Source: Acidobacteriaceae bacterium (GTDB lineage Bacteria > Acidobacteriota > Terriglobia > Terriglobales > Acidobacteriaceae). From it: DNA of 64,000 nt. The position numbers and the translations under genes were made by a program. The first letter of the stretch is position 1; each line of letters opens with the position of its first letter. Below the pieces are notes generated by a model. The model saw only the letters and a program-made list of their open reading frames with translations, did not search any database and had not been told where the DNA came from. This document shows positions 42,975 through 52,231 of the stretch, piece by piece. The DNA lies in contig DAIDKP010000029.1 of NCBI GenBank assembly GCA_027449965.1, positions 62,001 through 126,000 on the forward strand, read 5' to 3'.

Positions 42975-44582
42975 TCACTGGCAGGCAGGATTCCCGGCGC
43001 CTGGAAAGCGGAGAAACGTTGCGCTGGCCGCAGGTAAGGCAAGCTTGCCGGCGCGTACTGGGATGGTGCTGGGAACCAGCAGGGAGCCGTCTGGGGCAGT
43101 GGCAAGCGGTTTGCCGTTCAACAGCGTGTGTGTGCTGGTCAGGCTGGCTGCGGTCAGGGTCGCCTGCCGGGCTGCCTGCGGCAGCAGCAACGTGATGGCT
43201 GTGGACCTTGTGTTGAGCACAAGCACGGTGACAGCGCCTTTGCCGTTGAGTGCGCACTGGGCATAGAAGCGCACTCCAGGGGGAGCGGCTGGTTTTTGCA
43301 CTGTGTCCAGCACGGTCTGGCCCATGGTTCGCTTCCACTCCAGGGTCGCCCAGTAATCCGGACGTGGCTCCAGAGTCTGCTCGTCCAGCAGGCCGTAGTC
43401 GCTGGCCGCCAGCGTGTTGTGCATCACCGTTTGAACGCCACGCTGCGCCAGCGCGCCGAGTTGATTGAGATAGCGGAAGACGTCTGCGAACTGTCCGGCG
43501 AAAGGATCGCCGCCACAGGCCGCTTCGGCGGTTTCGGTCAGCCAGATGGGCTTGCCCGGCATATATTGATTCCGCAGCGCTGCATAGAATGCCTCGGTCT
43601 GGACGGTACGGTCGAGCCACTCGTCGCTCATGGCCTCGGCAACGGTGGTTCGCCCCTGACAACGCTGTGACGCTGCGCCATAAAAGTGGTACGAAAAGGC
43701 ATCAAAGATTGGCCCAGTAGCCGCCAGAATTGCGTCCGATTTCATCAAGTGCATCTGCATTCCCGGCGGCAGCAGACTGTTTGGACCTTCGCCTACACCG
43801 CCTGGCCCCAGAAAGACCGTTTCCGGTGAGGCCGCGCGCAGAAATGAGGCAAAGGCTTTTGCGTCGCGAGCAAACTGGACGGCGTCGTATCCTTTGGGCG
43901 CGCCGCCGACCTCGGGAAAGGTTGGCTCGTTCATGAACTCGGCCGCAGCGATGGTGCCGCCAGCCTGATGGGTAAAGTCAAGCATGGCTCGGGCCTGCTG
44001 CGAGGTCCATGCGCCGGAGGCGTCGCGCGTTCCACCACTCACGGCAAACGAGGTAACCAGACTGTCGCCGGTGGCATGAAGAAAATTCACCACTCCGCGC
44101 CACTGCGCGCGCGTGAGTACGCTGCCAAAGCCATCCGGAGGGGTGGTTCGCGCCGGTTGATCGTCATCCTGGAACCAGGTCCGGTTTGCCCACGTTCCGC
44201 TCACGCGCAGATACGACGGCGCAAGCGCACGCGCCAGCTTGATCAGTCGCGGATTGCTGAGATCGATCGGCGGACGATATTGATACAGATCGGCGCTGGT
44301 TCCCGGAGGCTGGCTGCGATCGCCGGCATGAGAGGGTGGCGCGAGTGATTTTGTGGCTCCGGCTTTTGGATAGGGACGCCAGAAGCGTCCGCCTGTGATC
44401 TCGGCCATCTCCACGTTGTAGGAGGCGTAGCGGGCATCGACTTTGCCGGTGGCTGCCATCGTGGACGGATTGGGAATGGCAGTCGCTGCGGTGGTGGGCG
44501 GCGGGGTCTGGGCTGCTGCTCCGGAGATCACCCACATCATCGCCGCTACACCCACCCAAGAGACACGGAACCTGACCTGCAT
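42975..44582 (-). CDS. Secreted GH79-like (heparanase type) glycoside hydrolase
   Basis: 535 residues with signal peptide (VSWVGVAAMMWVISGAAAQ). The TIM barrel carries the acid/base in AAAEFMNEPTFPEVG (Asn-Glu) and the nucleophile Glu in KPIWLTETAEAACGG, as in clan GH-A family 79; RALAPSYLRVSGTWAN is the strand before. A C-terminal beta domain follows (ALNGKGAVTVLVLN). It would remove uronic-acid-containing sugars, but substrate is inferred. GAGGAA upstream of the ATG 44580-44582. Confidence 0.75.
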   Translation of the reverse strand: MQVRFRVSWVGVAAMMWVISGAAAQTPPPTTAATAIPNPSTMAATGKVDARYASYNVEMAEITGGRFWRPYPKAGATKSLAPPSHAGDRSQPPGTSADLYQYRPPIDLSNPRLIKLARALAPSYLRVSGTWANRTWFQDDDQPARTTPPDGFGSVLTRAQWRGVVNFLHATGDSLVTSFAVSGGTRDASGAWTSQQARAMLDFTHQAGGTIAAAEFMNEPTFPEVGGAPKGYDAVQFARDAKAFASFLRAASPETVFLGPGGVGEGPNSLLPPGMQMHLMKSDAILAATGPIFDAFSYHFYGAASQRCQGRTTVAEAMSDEWLDRTVQTEAFYAALRNQYMPGKPIWLTETAEAACGGDPFAGQFADVFRYLNQLGALAQRGVQTVMHNTLAASDYGLLDEQTLEPRPDYWATLEWKRTMGQTVLDTVQKPAAPPGVRFYAQCALNGKGAVTVLVLNTRSTAITLLLPQAARQATLTAASLTSTHTLLNGKPLATAPDGSLLVPSTIPVRAGKLALPAASATFLRFPGAGNPACQ

Positions 44583-44747
44583 GGCATTCCTCCTGTCATG
44601 TTTCGCTCACTGTATTCTCGCGCGAGATGGAGCACTATGATTCTAGTCGCATCAACCCTGTTTGTGCCTGTTGCGCCATCTCCCATTTAGACTGGCAGTG
44701 CAGCCGCAGGACGAAGTTGTGACAGCGCTGCATGAAGGATAGGCGCT

Positions 44748-46220
44748 ATGCCCGAGAGATCTGAAATGCATCAGGAAAGCTTGCCGCAGGGAAACATGCC
44801 CCAGGAAGACATATTCGACATTGCGATTGTTGGCGGCGGCCCCGCCGGTTACACAGCCGCGATTCGCGCCGGCCAATACGGCCTGAAAGTTGCTCTCATT
44901 GAAGTCACCAGCAAGCTGGGTGGAACGTGTCTGCACTGGGGCTGCATCCCGACGAAGGCGCTGCTTTTCCATGCCGAACTATGGGAGCATGTGCAGCACG
45001 GAGGGGATTATGGAATCGAGAATCTGGGCACGCCCACGCTGAACTGGCCACGCGTGCTGGAACGCAAGTCGACGATTGTGCAGAAGCACACCAAGGGTCT
45101 CGATTTCCTGATGAAGAAGAACAAGGTCACCGTAGTGCATGGCTATGGAAGACTCACTGGCCCGGCGCAGGATGGAGTTTTTTCCGTTGCGGTGAGCGCT
45201 CCGGACAGCCCGACGCAGACCGTACGCGCTCGCAATGTCTTCCTGGCAAGCGGTTCGGATGCGAAGATGTTGCCCGGCCTCAAGCCGGATGACCGCATCC
45301 TGACCAATATGGAGATTCTGACGCTGCCGGAGCCGCCGAAGAGCCTGATCGTGATTGGCGGCGGCGCGGTGGGGGTGGAGTTCAGCTCGATCTTCCGCAG
45401 CTTTGGCGCTTCGGTCACACTGCTGGAGTTTTTGCCGCGGCTGGTTCCCAGCGAAGATGCGGAAGTCAGCAAGGAGCTTGCCCGAGTCTTCAAGAAGCGC
45501 GGCATCAATGCTTCAGTGGGTGCGCGCGTGGAGTCTGTGGAGCGGACCGAGGCTGGCGTTCGCGTTGCCTACACCGACTCCAACGGACGAGCGCAGACGG
45601 TGGAGGCCGACAAGGTGCTGATCGCTGTCGGACGCGCACCGCGAACCGCAGACATGGGGCTGGAAACGGTTGGACTGGTCACGGATCGCGGATTTTTGAC
45701 GGTGAATGAATGGATGGAGACCGCGGTTCAGGGCGTCTATGCCCTGGGTGACATCGTTGCGGGTCTGCCACAGCTTGCTCATGTGGGCGCAATGGCTGGC
45801 ATGGTGGCCGCCGCGCGCGTCGCCGGTCGTCCTGCGCGGCCCATTCGCCGCAACCGCATTCCCGCCTGCACCTATACCGAGCCGCAGATCGGCTCCGCCG
45901 GCCTGACGGAAGAGGCTGCGCGGCAGGCTGGGTATGAAGTCAAAGTGGGCAAATTTCCGTTTGCCGGCAACTCCAAGGCTACGATCCTCGGCACGCATGA
46001 TGGGTTTGTGAAGATTGTGGCGGATGCGAAGTACGGAGAGATTCTTGGCGTTCACATCCTGGGTCCGGGAGCCACGGAGATCATCGCCGAAGCGGTCGCC
46101 GTGATGGAGCTGGAGGCGACGGTCGAGGATCTGATGTTCACGATCCATGCGCACCCCACGCTGGCTGAGGCTATGCTGGATGGGTATGCAGCGGTCGAGG
46201 GCATGGCGATCAATGCCTGA
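44748..46220 (+). CDS. lpdA: Dihydrolipoyl dehydrogenase (E3)
   Basis: 490 residues. FAD site DIAIVGGGPAGYTAAIRAGQ, redox disulfide GGTCLHWGCIPTKALL, NAD site VIGGGAVGVEFSSIF, second FAD block GVYALGDIVAGLPQL, and the C-terminal HAHPTLAEAMLDG with catalytic His-Glu. Reoxidises dihydrolipoamide in 2-oxoacid dehydrogenase complexes, passing electrons to NAD+. The E1/E2 genes are not in the window. ATG at 44748 follows AAGGATAGG; an ATG at 44766 is possible. Confidence 0.92.
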   Translation: MPERSEMHQESLPQGNMPQEDIFDIAIVGGGPAGYTAAIRAGQYGLKVALIEVTSKLGGTCLHWGCIPTKALLFHAELWEHVQHGGDYGIENLGTPTLNWPRVLERKSTIVQKHTKGLDFLMKKNKVTVVHGYGRLTGPAQDGVFSVAVSAPDSPTQTVRARNVFLASGSDAKMLPGLKPDDRILTNMEILTLPEPPKSLIVIGGGAVGVEFSSIFRSFGASVTLLEFLPRLVPSEDAEVSKELARVFKKRGINASVGARVESVERTEAGVRVAYTDSNGRAQTVEADKVLIAVGRAPRTADMGLETVGLVTDRGFLTVNEWMETAVQGVYALGDIVAGLPQLAHVGAMAGMVAAARVAGRPARPIRRNRIPACTYTEPQIGSAGLTEEAARQAGYEVKVGKFPFAGNSKATILGTHDGFVKIVADAKYGEILGVHILGPGATEIIAEAVAVMELEATVEDLMFTIHAHPTLAEAMLDGYAAVEGMAINA

Positions 46221-46305
46221 CAGAGCCATACGATGCCCGGTGCCTTTCTCGATGGATTGACCGGACAATCTGCCAATTACTGCTGTCTGTTGAGGGGGCT
46301 CAATC

Positions 46306-46695
46306 ATGCTGATTCACGGCATTCTCAATCCACAGATCAATGCGCTGCTCAGCCGCGTACGCCACACCAATACGCTGGTCATCGCGGACCGGGGATTTCC
46401 CTTCTGGCCGCAGGTGGAGACGATCGACATCACGCTGACGGACAATATTCCTCGTGTGCTCGATGTGCTGGCCGCCATCCGCGCCAACTTCCTGATCGGT
46501 GCGGCGTTCATGGCGACGGAGTTTGCAGAGTCCAACTCTGAGCCGTGTCGTGCAGAGTTTGCGCAGGCGCTCAGCGGAATTCGTTGGATGGTTGAGCCAC
46601 ATAGCCAGTTCAAGCAACGCGTGCCGATGGCGATTGGACTGATCCGCACGGCCGACACGACGCCCTACTCCAACATCATCCTGGAGTCAGCGTAA
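46306..46695 (+). CDS. RbsD/FucU family sugar mutarotase
   Basis: 129 residues with IHGILNPQINALLSRVRHTN, ADRGFPFWPQVETIDITLTD (catalytic His and Asp region) and the C-terminal IGLIRTADTTPYSNIIL. Interconverts anomers of ribose or fucose. Directly followed (46 bp) by an L-fucose-dehydrogenase-like SDR, which favours L-fucose over ribose; rbsK is 7 kb away. GAGGGGG before the ATG. Confidence 0.8.
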   Translation: MLIHGILNPQINALLSRVRHTNTLVIADRGFPFWPQVETIDITLTDNIPRVLDVLAAIRANFLIGAAFMATEFAESNSEPCRAEFAQALSGIRWMVEPHSQFKQRVPMAIGLIRTADTTPYSNIILESA

Positions 46696-46741
46696 GGTCA
46701 GTAGACACGTATCTTACCCGTTGGAAATTCGGAGCCGTTTC

Positions 46742-47521
46742 ATGAATCTTGAACTTCAGGACAAAGTCATCCTCGTTAGCGGCGGTGCGGCTGGCATCGG
46801 CTCGGCGATCGTCACGGCTGCGGCTCGTGAAGGAGCGATTCCGATCATCATTGATCGCAATGAAGAATCGGCGCGCGCACTGGCGAAGAATCTGCGCGCC
46901 GAGGGTCTGCGATGCGAGGTGGTGCTGCTGGAGTTGAAGACGGCGGAGGACTGTCGACTGGCGGTGGAAGATGCTTTGCGACTTCATGCGAAGATTGATG
47001 CCCTGGTGAATAATGCGGGAGTCAACGACGGAGTGGGCCTGGAGCATGGCAACCCAGAGCGATTTCAGCAATCCGTCCACTCCAACCTGATGCACTATTA
47101 CGCGCTGGCGCACTACGCTTTGCCCGCGCTCAAGCTGACCAGCGGCTCGATCGTCAACATTGCCTCCAAGGTCGCACTGACCGGTCAGGGGAATACCTCC
47201 GGCTATGCCGCGGCCAAGGGAGCTGCTCTCGCGCTCACGCGGGAATGGGCCGTGGAGTTGCTGCCTCTGGGGATTCGCGTCAACGCTGTGCTGCCAGCAG
47301 AAGTCATGACGCCGCTGTATCAGAAGTGGATATCCACGTTTCCCGAGCCGGAAGCAAAGCTGAAGTCAATCGAGCGCAGCATTCCGCTTGGACATCGCAT
47401 GACAACGCCGGAAGAGATTGCCAGTACGGTGATCTTTCTGCTTTCGCCACGCTCCAGCCACACCACCGGCCAGTTTCTGCATGTCGATGGCGGCTATGTC
47501 CACCTGGATCGTGCGCTATAG
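46742..47521 (+). CDS. SDR oxidoreductase, L-fucose dehydrogenase-like
   Basis: 259 residues. Rossmann cofactor motif LVSGGAAGIGSAIV (TGxxxGIG type), NNAGVNDGVGLEHG, the catalytic Ser in IVNIASKVALTGQGNTSGY and the YxxxK as SGYAAAKGAALAL, and the C-terminal SSHTTGQFLHVDGGYVHLDR. The AGVNDGVGLE and TGQGNTSGY blocks resemble fucose dehydrogenases of the non-phosphorylating L-fucose pathway. The chosen ATG 46742 has GGAG 7 nt upstream. Pairing with the mutarotase gene suggests a short fucose-oxidation operon; lactonase and later enzymes are absent here. Confidence 0.75.
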   Translation: MNLELQDKVILVSGGAAGIGSAIVTAAAREGAIPIIIDRNEESARALAKNLRAEGLRCEVVLLELKTAEDCRLAVEDALRLHAKIDALVNNAGVNDGVGLEHGNPERFQQSVHSNLMHYYALAHYALPALKLTSGSIVNIASKVALTGQGNTSGYAAAKGAALALTREWAVELLPLGIRVNAVLPAEVMTPLYQKWISTFPEPEAKLKSIERSIPLGHRMTTPEEIASTVIFLLSPRSSHTTGQFLHVDGGYVHLDRAL

Positions 47522-47602
47522 GTGACTCGCCGTACAAACGGAAAGGTCTCTGGCAACAACGCAGCGGATGTTTGGGATCGTCGGGATATTTTGCAAGGAA
47601 TT

Positions 47603-47677
47603 TGGAGGCGCGGGTCGGGATCGAACCGACGCATAAAGGTTTTGCAGACCTCTCCCTTACCACTTGGGTACCGCGCC
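47603..47677 (-). tRNA. tRNA-Cys (GCA)
   Basis: Acceptor stem GGCGCGG/CCGCGCC, anticodon loop CTGCAAA with GCA, T-arm GGTTCGATCCC, encoded CCA at 47603-47605. Seventy-five nt with a short variable loop. Confidence 0.95.
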
Positions 47678-47748
47678 TTGGCAAGGCTTGTTGTTTGAGG
47701 ATCGATCCATTTCACCGTAGCCAGTCCAGCGGGCGCCGGAGGGCAAAA

Positions 47749-47823
47749 TGGAGCGGGAGACGAGATTTGAACTCGCGACCCTCGCCTTGGCAAGGCGATG
47801 CTCTACCACTGAGCTACTCCCGC
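47749..47823 (-). tRNA. tRNA-Gly (GCC)
   Basis: Acceptor GCGGGAG/CTCCCGC, D-arm AGCTCAGTGGTAGAGC, anticodon loop TTGCCAA with GCC, T-arm GAGTTCAAATCTC, encoded CCA. About 70 bp from tRNA-Cys on the same strand; they may be one transcript. Confidence 0.95.
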
Positions 47824-47918
47824 AGTCGCAGTACTTAGTATACGAAGCACCCCATGCCCGGTCAAGATTGGTTCGCTCTCGGCGCTCACCGAGTTGCTGC
47901 GTTTCCCTGTCCACCTGG

Positions 47919-49370
47919 TTAAAAAAACGTCGTCCATGAGGCAAGAAATGTCAGTGCACTGGGCACGCGCGGCGTGACCGCCGGACCGTCGAGATAGGTG
48001 AGGCCAAATCCCACGAAGTTGCCTGCTGAGGCATGGATGGCATAGCTGGCCGAGAAGGTGGAACCGCTGCGCCAGGCGGATTTGCCCTCGGCCAGCAGAT
48101 TGTTGGTGGCCAGGCGACTATAGCTGGTGTGCGAAGCGACGAAGGAGAGCAGATCGGCTGGCCTGCGCTCGAGCGGCGCCTCTTTGTAGAACCGTGCTTC
48201 GTAGTAGCGCGAGTATAAGTTGAGAGTGTCCGGCACGGTCATGAACGAGGCACCAGCGTAGACTCCGTGCGCTGGATGATCCTGACTGGTGCGCTGCAAC
48301 TGATAATCGAGCAGCGCGTAGGCGCAGTAGTTGTCGGGTTGAGGCTGGCCCGTGAGCAGATTTTTGTAAGCGGTCGAGTTGTGCATGTATCCGCTGCGGA
48401 ACCAGGTTTCATGGGTACGACTGGAGGCGTTGCGGAGATAACCAGCCTCGCCAATGGTTACCAGCTTGTCGCCGTGGGGATCGAAGCGAAAGCCGGAGGC
48501 ATTGCGCTTGACTTCAGCGGGGCCGCCGCCCGGATCAATGCTGCGCTGTACTGCGGACTTCAGGTAAAGATGGCCGGGGCCTTGAAGTCGGAGCAGCGCA
48601 GCTGGCGCGGTGAGTGGAAAAAAGGACATGCCCATTTCAAAGGGCAGAACCGCATAGACACCCTGCCCGCCCGTGGCCGTTGAACCACCCACAAAGAGGC
48701 CCACAAACTCCAGGTTGAGCGAAACGTAACCTGCCTTCATCTGCACTCGCGGGCCGTCGGCAGTGTTTCCCCAGGCTTTGTATGTGTAGAGATCCCAAAG
48801 CTGAAAGGATTTCGGACCGGCTGGATTCCAGCTTACCCAGTTCCAGACGCCGCCCAGAAAGAGCTGTGCGCGATGCAGATGCAACTGGCGCAGGTCGGCG
48901 ACAAAGATTGGCTGCAGCATGGCGTCTTCAAACGGGTATTGACCCATGTACGTCTGATTATCGGGCTGAACTGGCGCAGCGATTGTGTTCTGCGAGTACT
49001 GCTGCTGAGTGATGAGGCGCAGCGCTGTGCCGTGACGATACATGGACTGGCGGAAGCGGGATTGGACGGGCACGAAGCTGTCAGAGAGCGAGGGAAACGA
49101 GGCGTCGGCGGCTACCAGGTTGAGGTCGTCGATCGAGTGTGATGGGGTTGGGATCGGCAAATCTGCTTTTGACGGATTGGTGTCCTGCGCGAGCGCTGAT
49201 CCGGTGGCGATGGAGAGCAGCACGGCTGCCAACAGGCATTGTGTAGCCCAAGGTCGATGGATACCAAGCGTGAAGCAATTTTGGGGCGACCGCTTGCTCG
49301 ATTTCGCTTGTGTCTGCCTGGATCCTGTGGATTTGCTCAAGGAAGCGCTCAACACACGATAGAAAACCAT
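47919..49370 (-). CDS. OprB-family carbohydrate-selective porin
   Basis: 483 residues. A hydrophobic export segment (TQCLLAAVLLSIATGSALAQ) after a basic extension, then a barrel rich in Trp/Tyr: LFLGGVWNWVSWNP, AYALLDYQLQ, HGVYAGASFMTVPD and a terminal Phe. Sugar uptake across the outer membrane is the family role. The ATG at 49370 has no clear ribosome site, and the true start may lie further in, closer to the signal segment. It lies just after the tRNA pair on the same strand. Confidence 0.65.
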   Translation of the reverse strand: MVFYRVLSASLSKSTGSRQTQAKSSKRSPQNCFTLGIHRPWATQCLLAAVLLSIATGSALAQDTNPSKADLPIPTPSHSIDDLNLVAADASFPSLSDSFVPVQSRFRQSMYRHGTALRLITQQQYSQNTIAAPVQPDNQTYMGQYPFEDAMLQPIFVADLRQLHLHRAQLFLGGVWNWVSWNPAGPKSFQLWDLYTYKAWGNTADGPRVQMKAGYVSLNLEFVGLFVGGSTATGGQGVYAVLPFEMGMSFFPLTAPAALLRLQGPGHLYLKSAVQRSIDPGGGPAEVKRNASGFRFDPHGDKLVTIGEAGYLRNASSRTHETWFRSGYMHNSTAYKNLLTGQPQPDNYCAYALLDYQLQRTSQDHPAHGVYAGASFMTVPDTLNLYSRYYEARFYKEAPLERRPADLLSFVASHTSYSRLATNNLLAEGKSAWRSGSTFSASYAIHASAGNFVGFGLTYLDGPAVTPRVPSALTFLASWTTFF

Positions 49371-49447
49371 TTGAGAAATTTATCCTTGAGCACCAATCTA
49401 TCACTACTCTGTCGGCGAAGTACGGCGCAGTTCTTTCTCCGCTCGCT

Positions 49448-49819
49448 TCAGGCTGGCTCGGATGTGGTTGAAAGCGCGTTGCCCAGTAACTGCCGCAGTG
49501 CCCGAACGTAGTTGGCCAGTGCCGTGCGGCCAAGATCGGTCAGTCGATAAAGCGACTGCGGCTTGCGGGCGACGAAGCGTTTTTCCACGCGCAGGTAGCC
49601 GGCTTCTTCCAGCTTGAGCAACTGCGCGCCCAGGTTGCCGTCGGTGGAGTTGGTTTTGGCGCGGAGCCAGGTGAATTCTGCCTGCTCCACGCCCGCCAAC
49701 AGGCTGACGAGGGCGAGCCGAAGCTTGCCGTGAAGGATGGGATCGAGATCGGGCAGTGCTGAGTCTGTCTGTGTGGGATCCGGCAGGGCGGTTTCGGATG
49801 TTTCGGTTGGCTCAGGCAT
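49448..49819 (-). CDS. Winged-helix transcriptional regulator
   Basis: 123 residues. LDPILHGKLRLALVSLLAGV, then the HTH part FTWLRAKTNSTDGNLGAQLL (recognition helix), wing KRFVARKPQSLYRLTD, and a C-terminal helix for dimerisation. It resembles the winged-helix HTH_34-type regulators of the MarR-like class. Start ATG 49817-49819 overlaps the stop of the membrane-protein gene by 8 bp, so they are coupled. It may regulate that membrane protein or sense its state. Confidence 0.8.
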   Translation of the reverse strand: MPEPTETSETALPDPTQTDSALPDLDPILHGKLRLALVSLLAGVEQAEFTWLRAKTNSTDGNLGAQLLKLEEAGYLRVEKRFVARKPQSLYRLTDLGRTALANYVRALRQLLGNALSTTSEPA

Positions 49820-50420
49820 GAGTTGTCCCTGAGGCTGGGATAGCGCTGCGGGTGCGCGTCTCCGAGATCATGAGGATGAGGCCGAAGAGGATGTTGCAGA
49901 GGAAGATGGCGGCGAGGAACAGATAACCGGCGATGCGCTCGGGCACGAAGAAACTGACGGCGGCGAAGGCCGTCCAGAGGTAGCCGCAGAACTGCTGGAG
50001 TTGCCAGCAGAGAATGAGTCCGGAGGCGAGATTGATGAGGCCGAGGATGACTTCGACGCCGCCGACCAGAACAGGGACCGACCCCTGCCAGGTGTTGGCG
50101 ACGCAGAAGCCGTAGACGAAGAGCGCGATGCCGCCGGCCATCCAGAGCGCGCCGATGGAGCGGCCGGCGGTGGTGGATGGGCTGGACCGGGCGGTGCGCA
50201 GGGCAATGGCGACGGTGACCAGCGCGGCGGTGACCATCGTGACGGGCCAGGCGAATGGGCTGTGAGTGAACGTGGCCCAGGCGATGGCGACGTAGTAGGC
50301 GACGCCCCACAGCAGGAAGGACCATCCCCACCTTCAGGTCTTCTGGCGCCCCTCGGCGATCATGGACTTGATGATGCGGAGGCGGTCGTTGATTTCGTCG
50401 GCGTTGGGCGGGGTGGACAT
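49812..50420 (-). pseudogene. Membrane protein partner of the regulator, interrupted by an in-frame TGA
   Basis: From ATG 50418-50420 (AAGGAG 7 nt upstream) the reading frame gives MSTPPNADEINDRLRIIKSM and IAEGRQKT, then TGA at 50334-50336 (codon 29), then continues in frame as RWGWSFLLWGVAYYVAIAW and the rest of a five-to-six-segment membrane protein ending in TRTRSAIPASGTTHA. The first helix and the Trp-rich segment both look native, so the stop is either a sequencing error, a recent nonsense mutation, or read through. A fallback ATG at 50235-50237 would lose the first membrane segments. Confidence 0.75.
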
Positions 50421-50533
50421 GGCGGTTCTCCTTGCGAGCGGCTGCCCTATGAAGAGTCCTCTATGTTACAGAGCATTTGCTGTCAAGCAGAATCTATGAA
50501 TTTTTAGCTGAAGACCGGGTGCTGCGGACTGGC

Positions 50534-51367
50534 TTAGTCTTCGGTTTCCGCGGTGGCAGATTGTGTCAGTCGCGGCGTGGGGTCGGCTGCTGCGAGTGAT
50601 GCATCCGGATTCGCGCTCGGCTCATCGTGCCACAATGCGTAGATCCACCAGAGGATGGCGAGGATCCAGATGACGAATCGGGCATTGTCCAGTTGGGTAT
50701 ACAGGTGGAGTATGCGCTGGTAGTCGGTGCGGTCCGTGATCTTGTGTGTGACTTTGATCGTGTCGGTGATGCCTTCCACGGTGAGTCGCGCGACGGCGAC
50801 GGTGGAAAGACCGATGATGATCTGCACGGCATGGCTGCGGAAGCCGTTGCCGAAACGGCCGCCGAAGAGCATCATCACCAGGCCGGTGAGGATGGTGAGC
50901 ATGCTGGCGAATAGCTCGGATTTGAGCGCGACAATGACGGTAATCAGCAGGGGGTACGCCTGGCGATTCGCCTGCATCGCTTTGAGGTCAGGCCATGGTC
51001 CCCAGAGGATGAGGGCGGTGAAGGCGATGGCCAGAAGCAGTAAGGTCCATCCCTGCCAGGCGAGCGGGCTGAGCTGTTTGCCAGTGGTGCAGCCGCGGCC
51101 AAAGGTGAGTCGAGACAGCTCAATGAGGACGCCGAGCAGGAAGAGCGAAGCGGCGATCAGCAGAGCGTAGCTTTGCCAGTAAAACGCGAAGGTGGAGAGC
51201 TTGCCTTGGAGCAGGTGATCAGCCAGCAGGCGCAACGTGGAGAGCATGGTGAAGGCTGTGAACCAGGAGAACCGCCGTGTGCGGTCACGGCCAAGCAGTA
51301 CGACAAGCAGCACAAGATGAGCGGCAAGAACGAGCGCCCAGAGTATCTGTTCCAGTGTGAGGTGCAT
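50534..51367 (-). CDS. Hypothetical polytopic membrane protein (277 aa)
   Basis: About seven hydrophobic segments: ILWALVLAAHLVLLVVLLG, YALLIAASLFLLGVLIEL, WTLLLLAIAFTALILWG, LLITVIVALKSELFASML, MLTILTGLVMMLFGG, VQIIIGLSTVAVARL and ARFVIWILAILWWIYALW, then an acidic, disordered tail. Not recognised. The ATG at 51365-51367 has AAGG upstream. It lies 94 bp after the tRNA-Arg (minus strand), so it may share a transcript with that tRNA. Confidence 0.6.
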   Translation of the reverse strand: MHLTLEQILWALVLAAHLVLLVVLLGRDRTRRFSWFTAFTMLSTLRLLADHLLQGKLSTFAFYWQSYALLIAASLFLLGVLIELSRLTFGRGCTTGKQLSPLAWQGWTLLLLAIAFTALILWGPWPDLKAMQANRQAYPLLITVIVALKSELFASMLTILTGLVMMLFGGRFGNGFRSHAVQIIIGLSTVAVARLTVEGITDTIKVTHKITDRTDYQRILHLYTQLDNARFVIWILAILWWIYALWHDEPSANPDASLAAADPTPRLTQSATAETED

Positions 51368-51461
51368 GAAGAGCCTTTTGAAAGCGAACAGCCTTCGGTG
51401 AATCCGCAGGACTAACTTCAGTGTATAGGCTGAGCCGGATTGAAGAGCATTTGGAGAAGGA

Positions 51462-51538
51462 TGGTGCACCCGGCACGATTCGAACGTGCGACCTAACGCT
51501 TCGGAGGCGTTCGCTCTATCCAACTGAGCTACGGGTGC
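51462..51538 (-). tRNA. tRNA-Arg (CCG)
   Basis: Acceptor GCACCCG/CGGGTGC, D-arm AGCTCAGTTGGATAGAGC, anticodon loop CTCCGAA with CCG, T-arm ACGTTCGAATCGT, encoded CCA at 51462-51464. Seventy-seven nt. Confidence 0.95.
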
Positions 51539-51627
51539 CCTGTGGACAGAATACTATGAGTTGCGGCGGGGGCGGGTATGATGGTTGCGGAAAGCAAAGC
51601 GATTCAGGAAAAACAGGAGGCGAAGGG

Positions 51628-52206
51628 ATGCGGAAACTTGGCAAATGTGTAGCTGTCAGCCTGCTGGGTGTGGCGATGGCGACGGCCCCGGCGATGGTGC
51701 AGACAAATGGCGGGATGAGCGAGATGCACGAGCAGGCGAAGACGAAGCAGCCGCCGCAGAGTCCTCCGGCGAAGGCTTCGGTGATGGTTGCGGGGGCGTC
51801 GATCACCATTGATTACAGCGCGCCGTCCATGCGCGGACGGAAGATATTTGGCGGACTTGTGCCGTATGGTGTGGTGTGGCGGACGGGCGCGAATGCGGCG
51901 ACGACGCTGAAGACCACGGCGAATCTGAAGATTGGTGGGCTGATGGTTCCGGCGGGGACGTACACACTGTATACGATGCCGGGCGCGACGGCCTGGACGC
52001 TGATGGTGAACAGGCAGACCGGGCAATGGGGAACGGTCTACAGCGCGAGTCAGGACCTGGGCCGCGTGGATCTGAAGGTGGGCAAAAACCCGGAGCCGGT
52101 GGAGAAGATGGTCATCGATTTTGAGCATACGAAAGGCTCGATGACGGAGCTGCATATCGCGTGGGCGGACTTGAACCTCTCCGTACCTGTGACGGTGATG
52201 AAGTAA
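51628..52206 (+). CDS. DUF2911 secreted protein
   Basis: 192 residues. A signal peptide (CVAVSLLGVAMATAPAM) is followed by a Pro/Lys/Gln linker (EQAKTKQPPQSPPAKA) and the DUF2911 body: ITIDYSAPSMRGRKIFGGLV, PYGVVWRTGANAATT, VPAGTYTLYTMPGATAWTLM, ending VPVTVMK. Function not established; a beta-sandwich enzyme-inhibitor-like fold is likely. AGGAGG precedes the ATG at 51628. Confidence 0.85.
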   Translation: MRKLGKCVAVSLLGVAMATAPAMVQTNGGMSEMHEQAKTKQPPQSPPAKASVMVAGASITIDYSAPSMRGRKIFGGLVPYGVVWRTGANAATTLKTTANLKIGGLMVPAGTYTLYTMPGATAWTLMVNRQTGQWGTVYSASQDLGRVDLKVGKNPEPVEKMVIDFEHTKGSMTELHIAWADLNLSVPVTVMK

Positions 52207-52231
52207 GGGAAGAGCAGTGGCAGGACTTCGG

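Noticed and set aside
47603..47823. tRNA pair as an integration site
   Set aside because: No integrase and no direct repeat of a tRNA 3' end was seen nearby.
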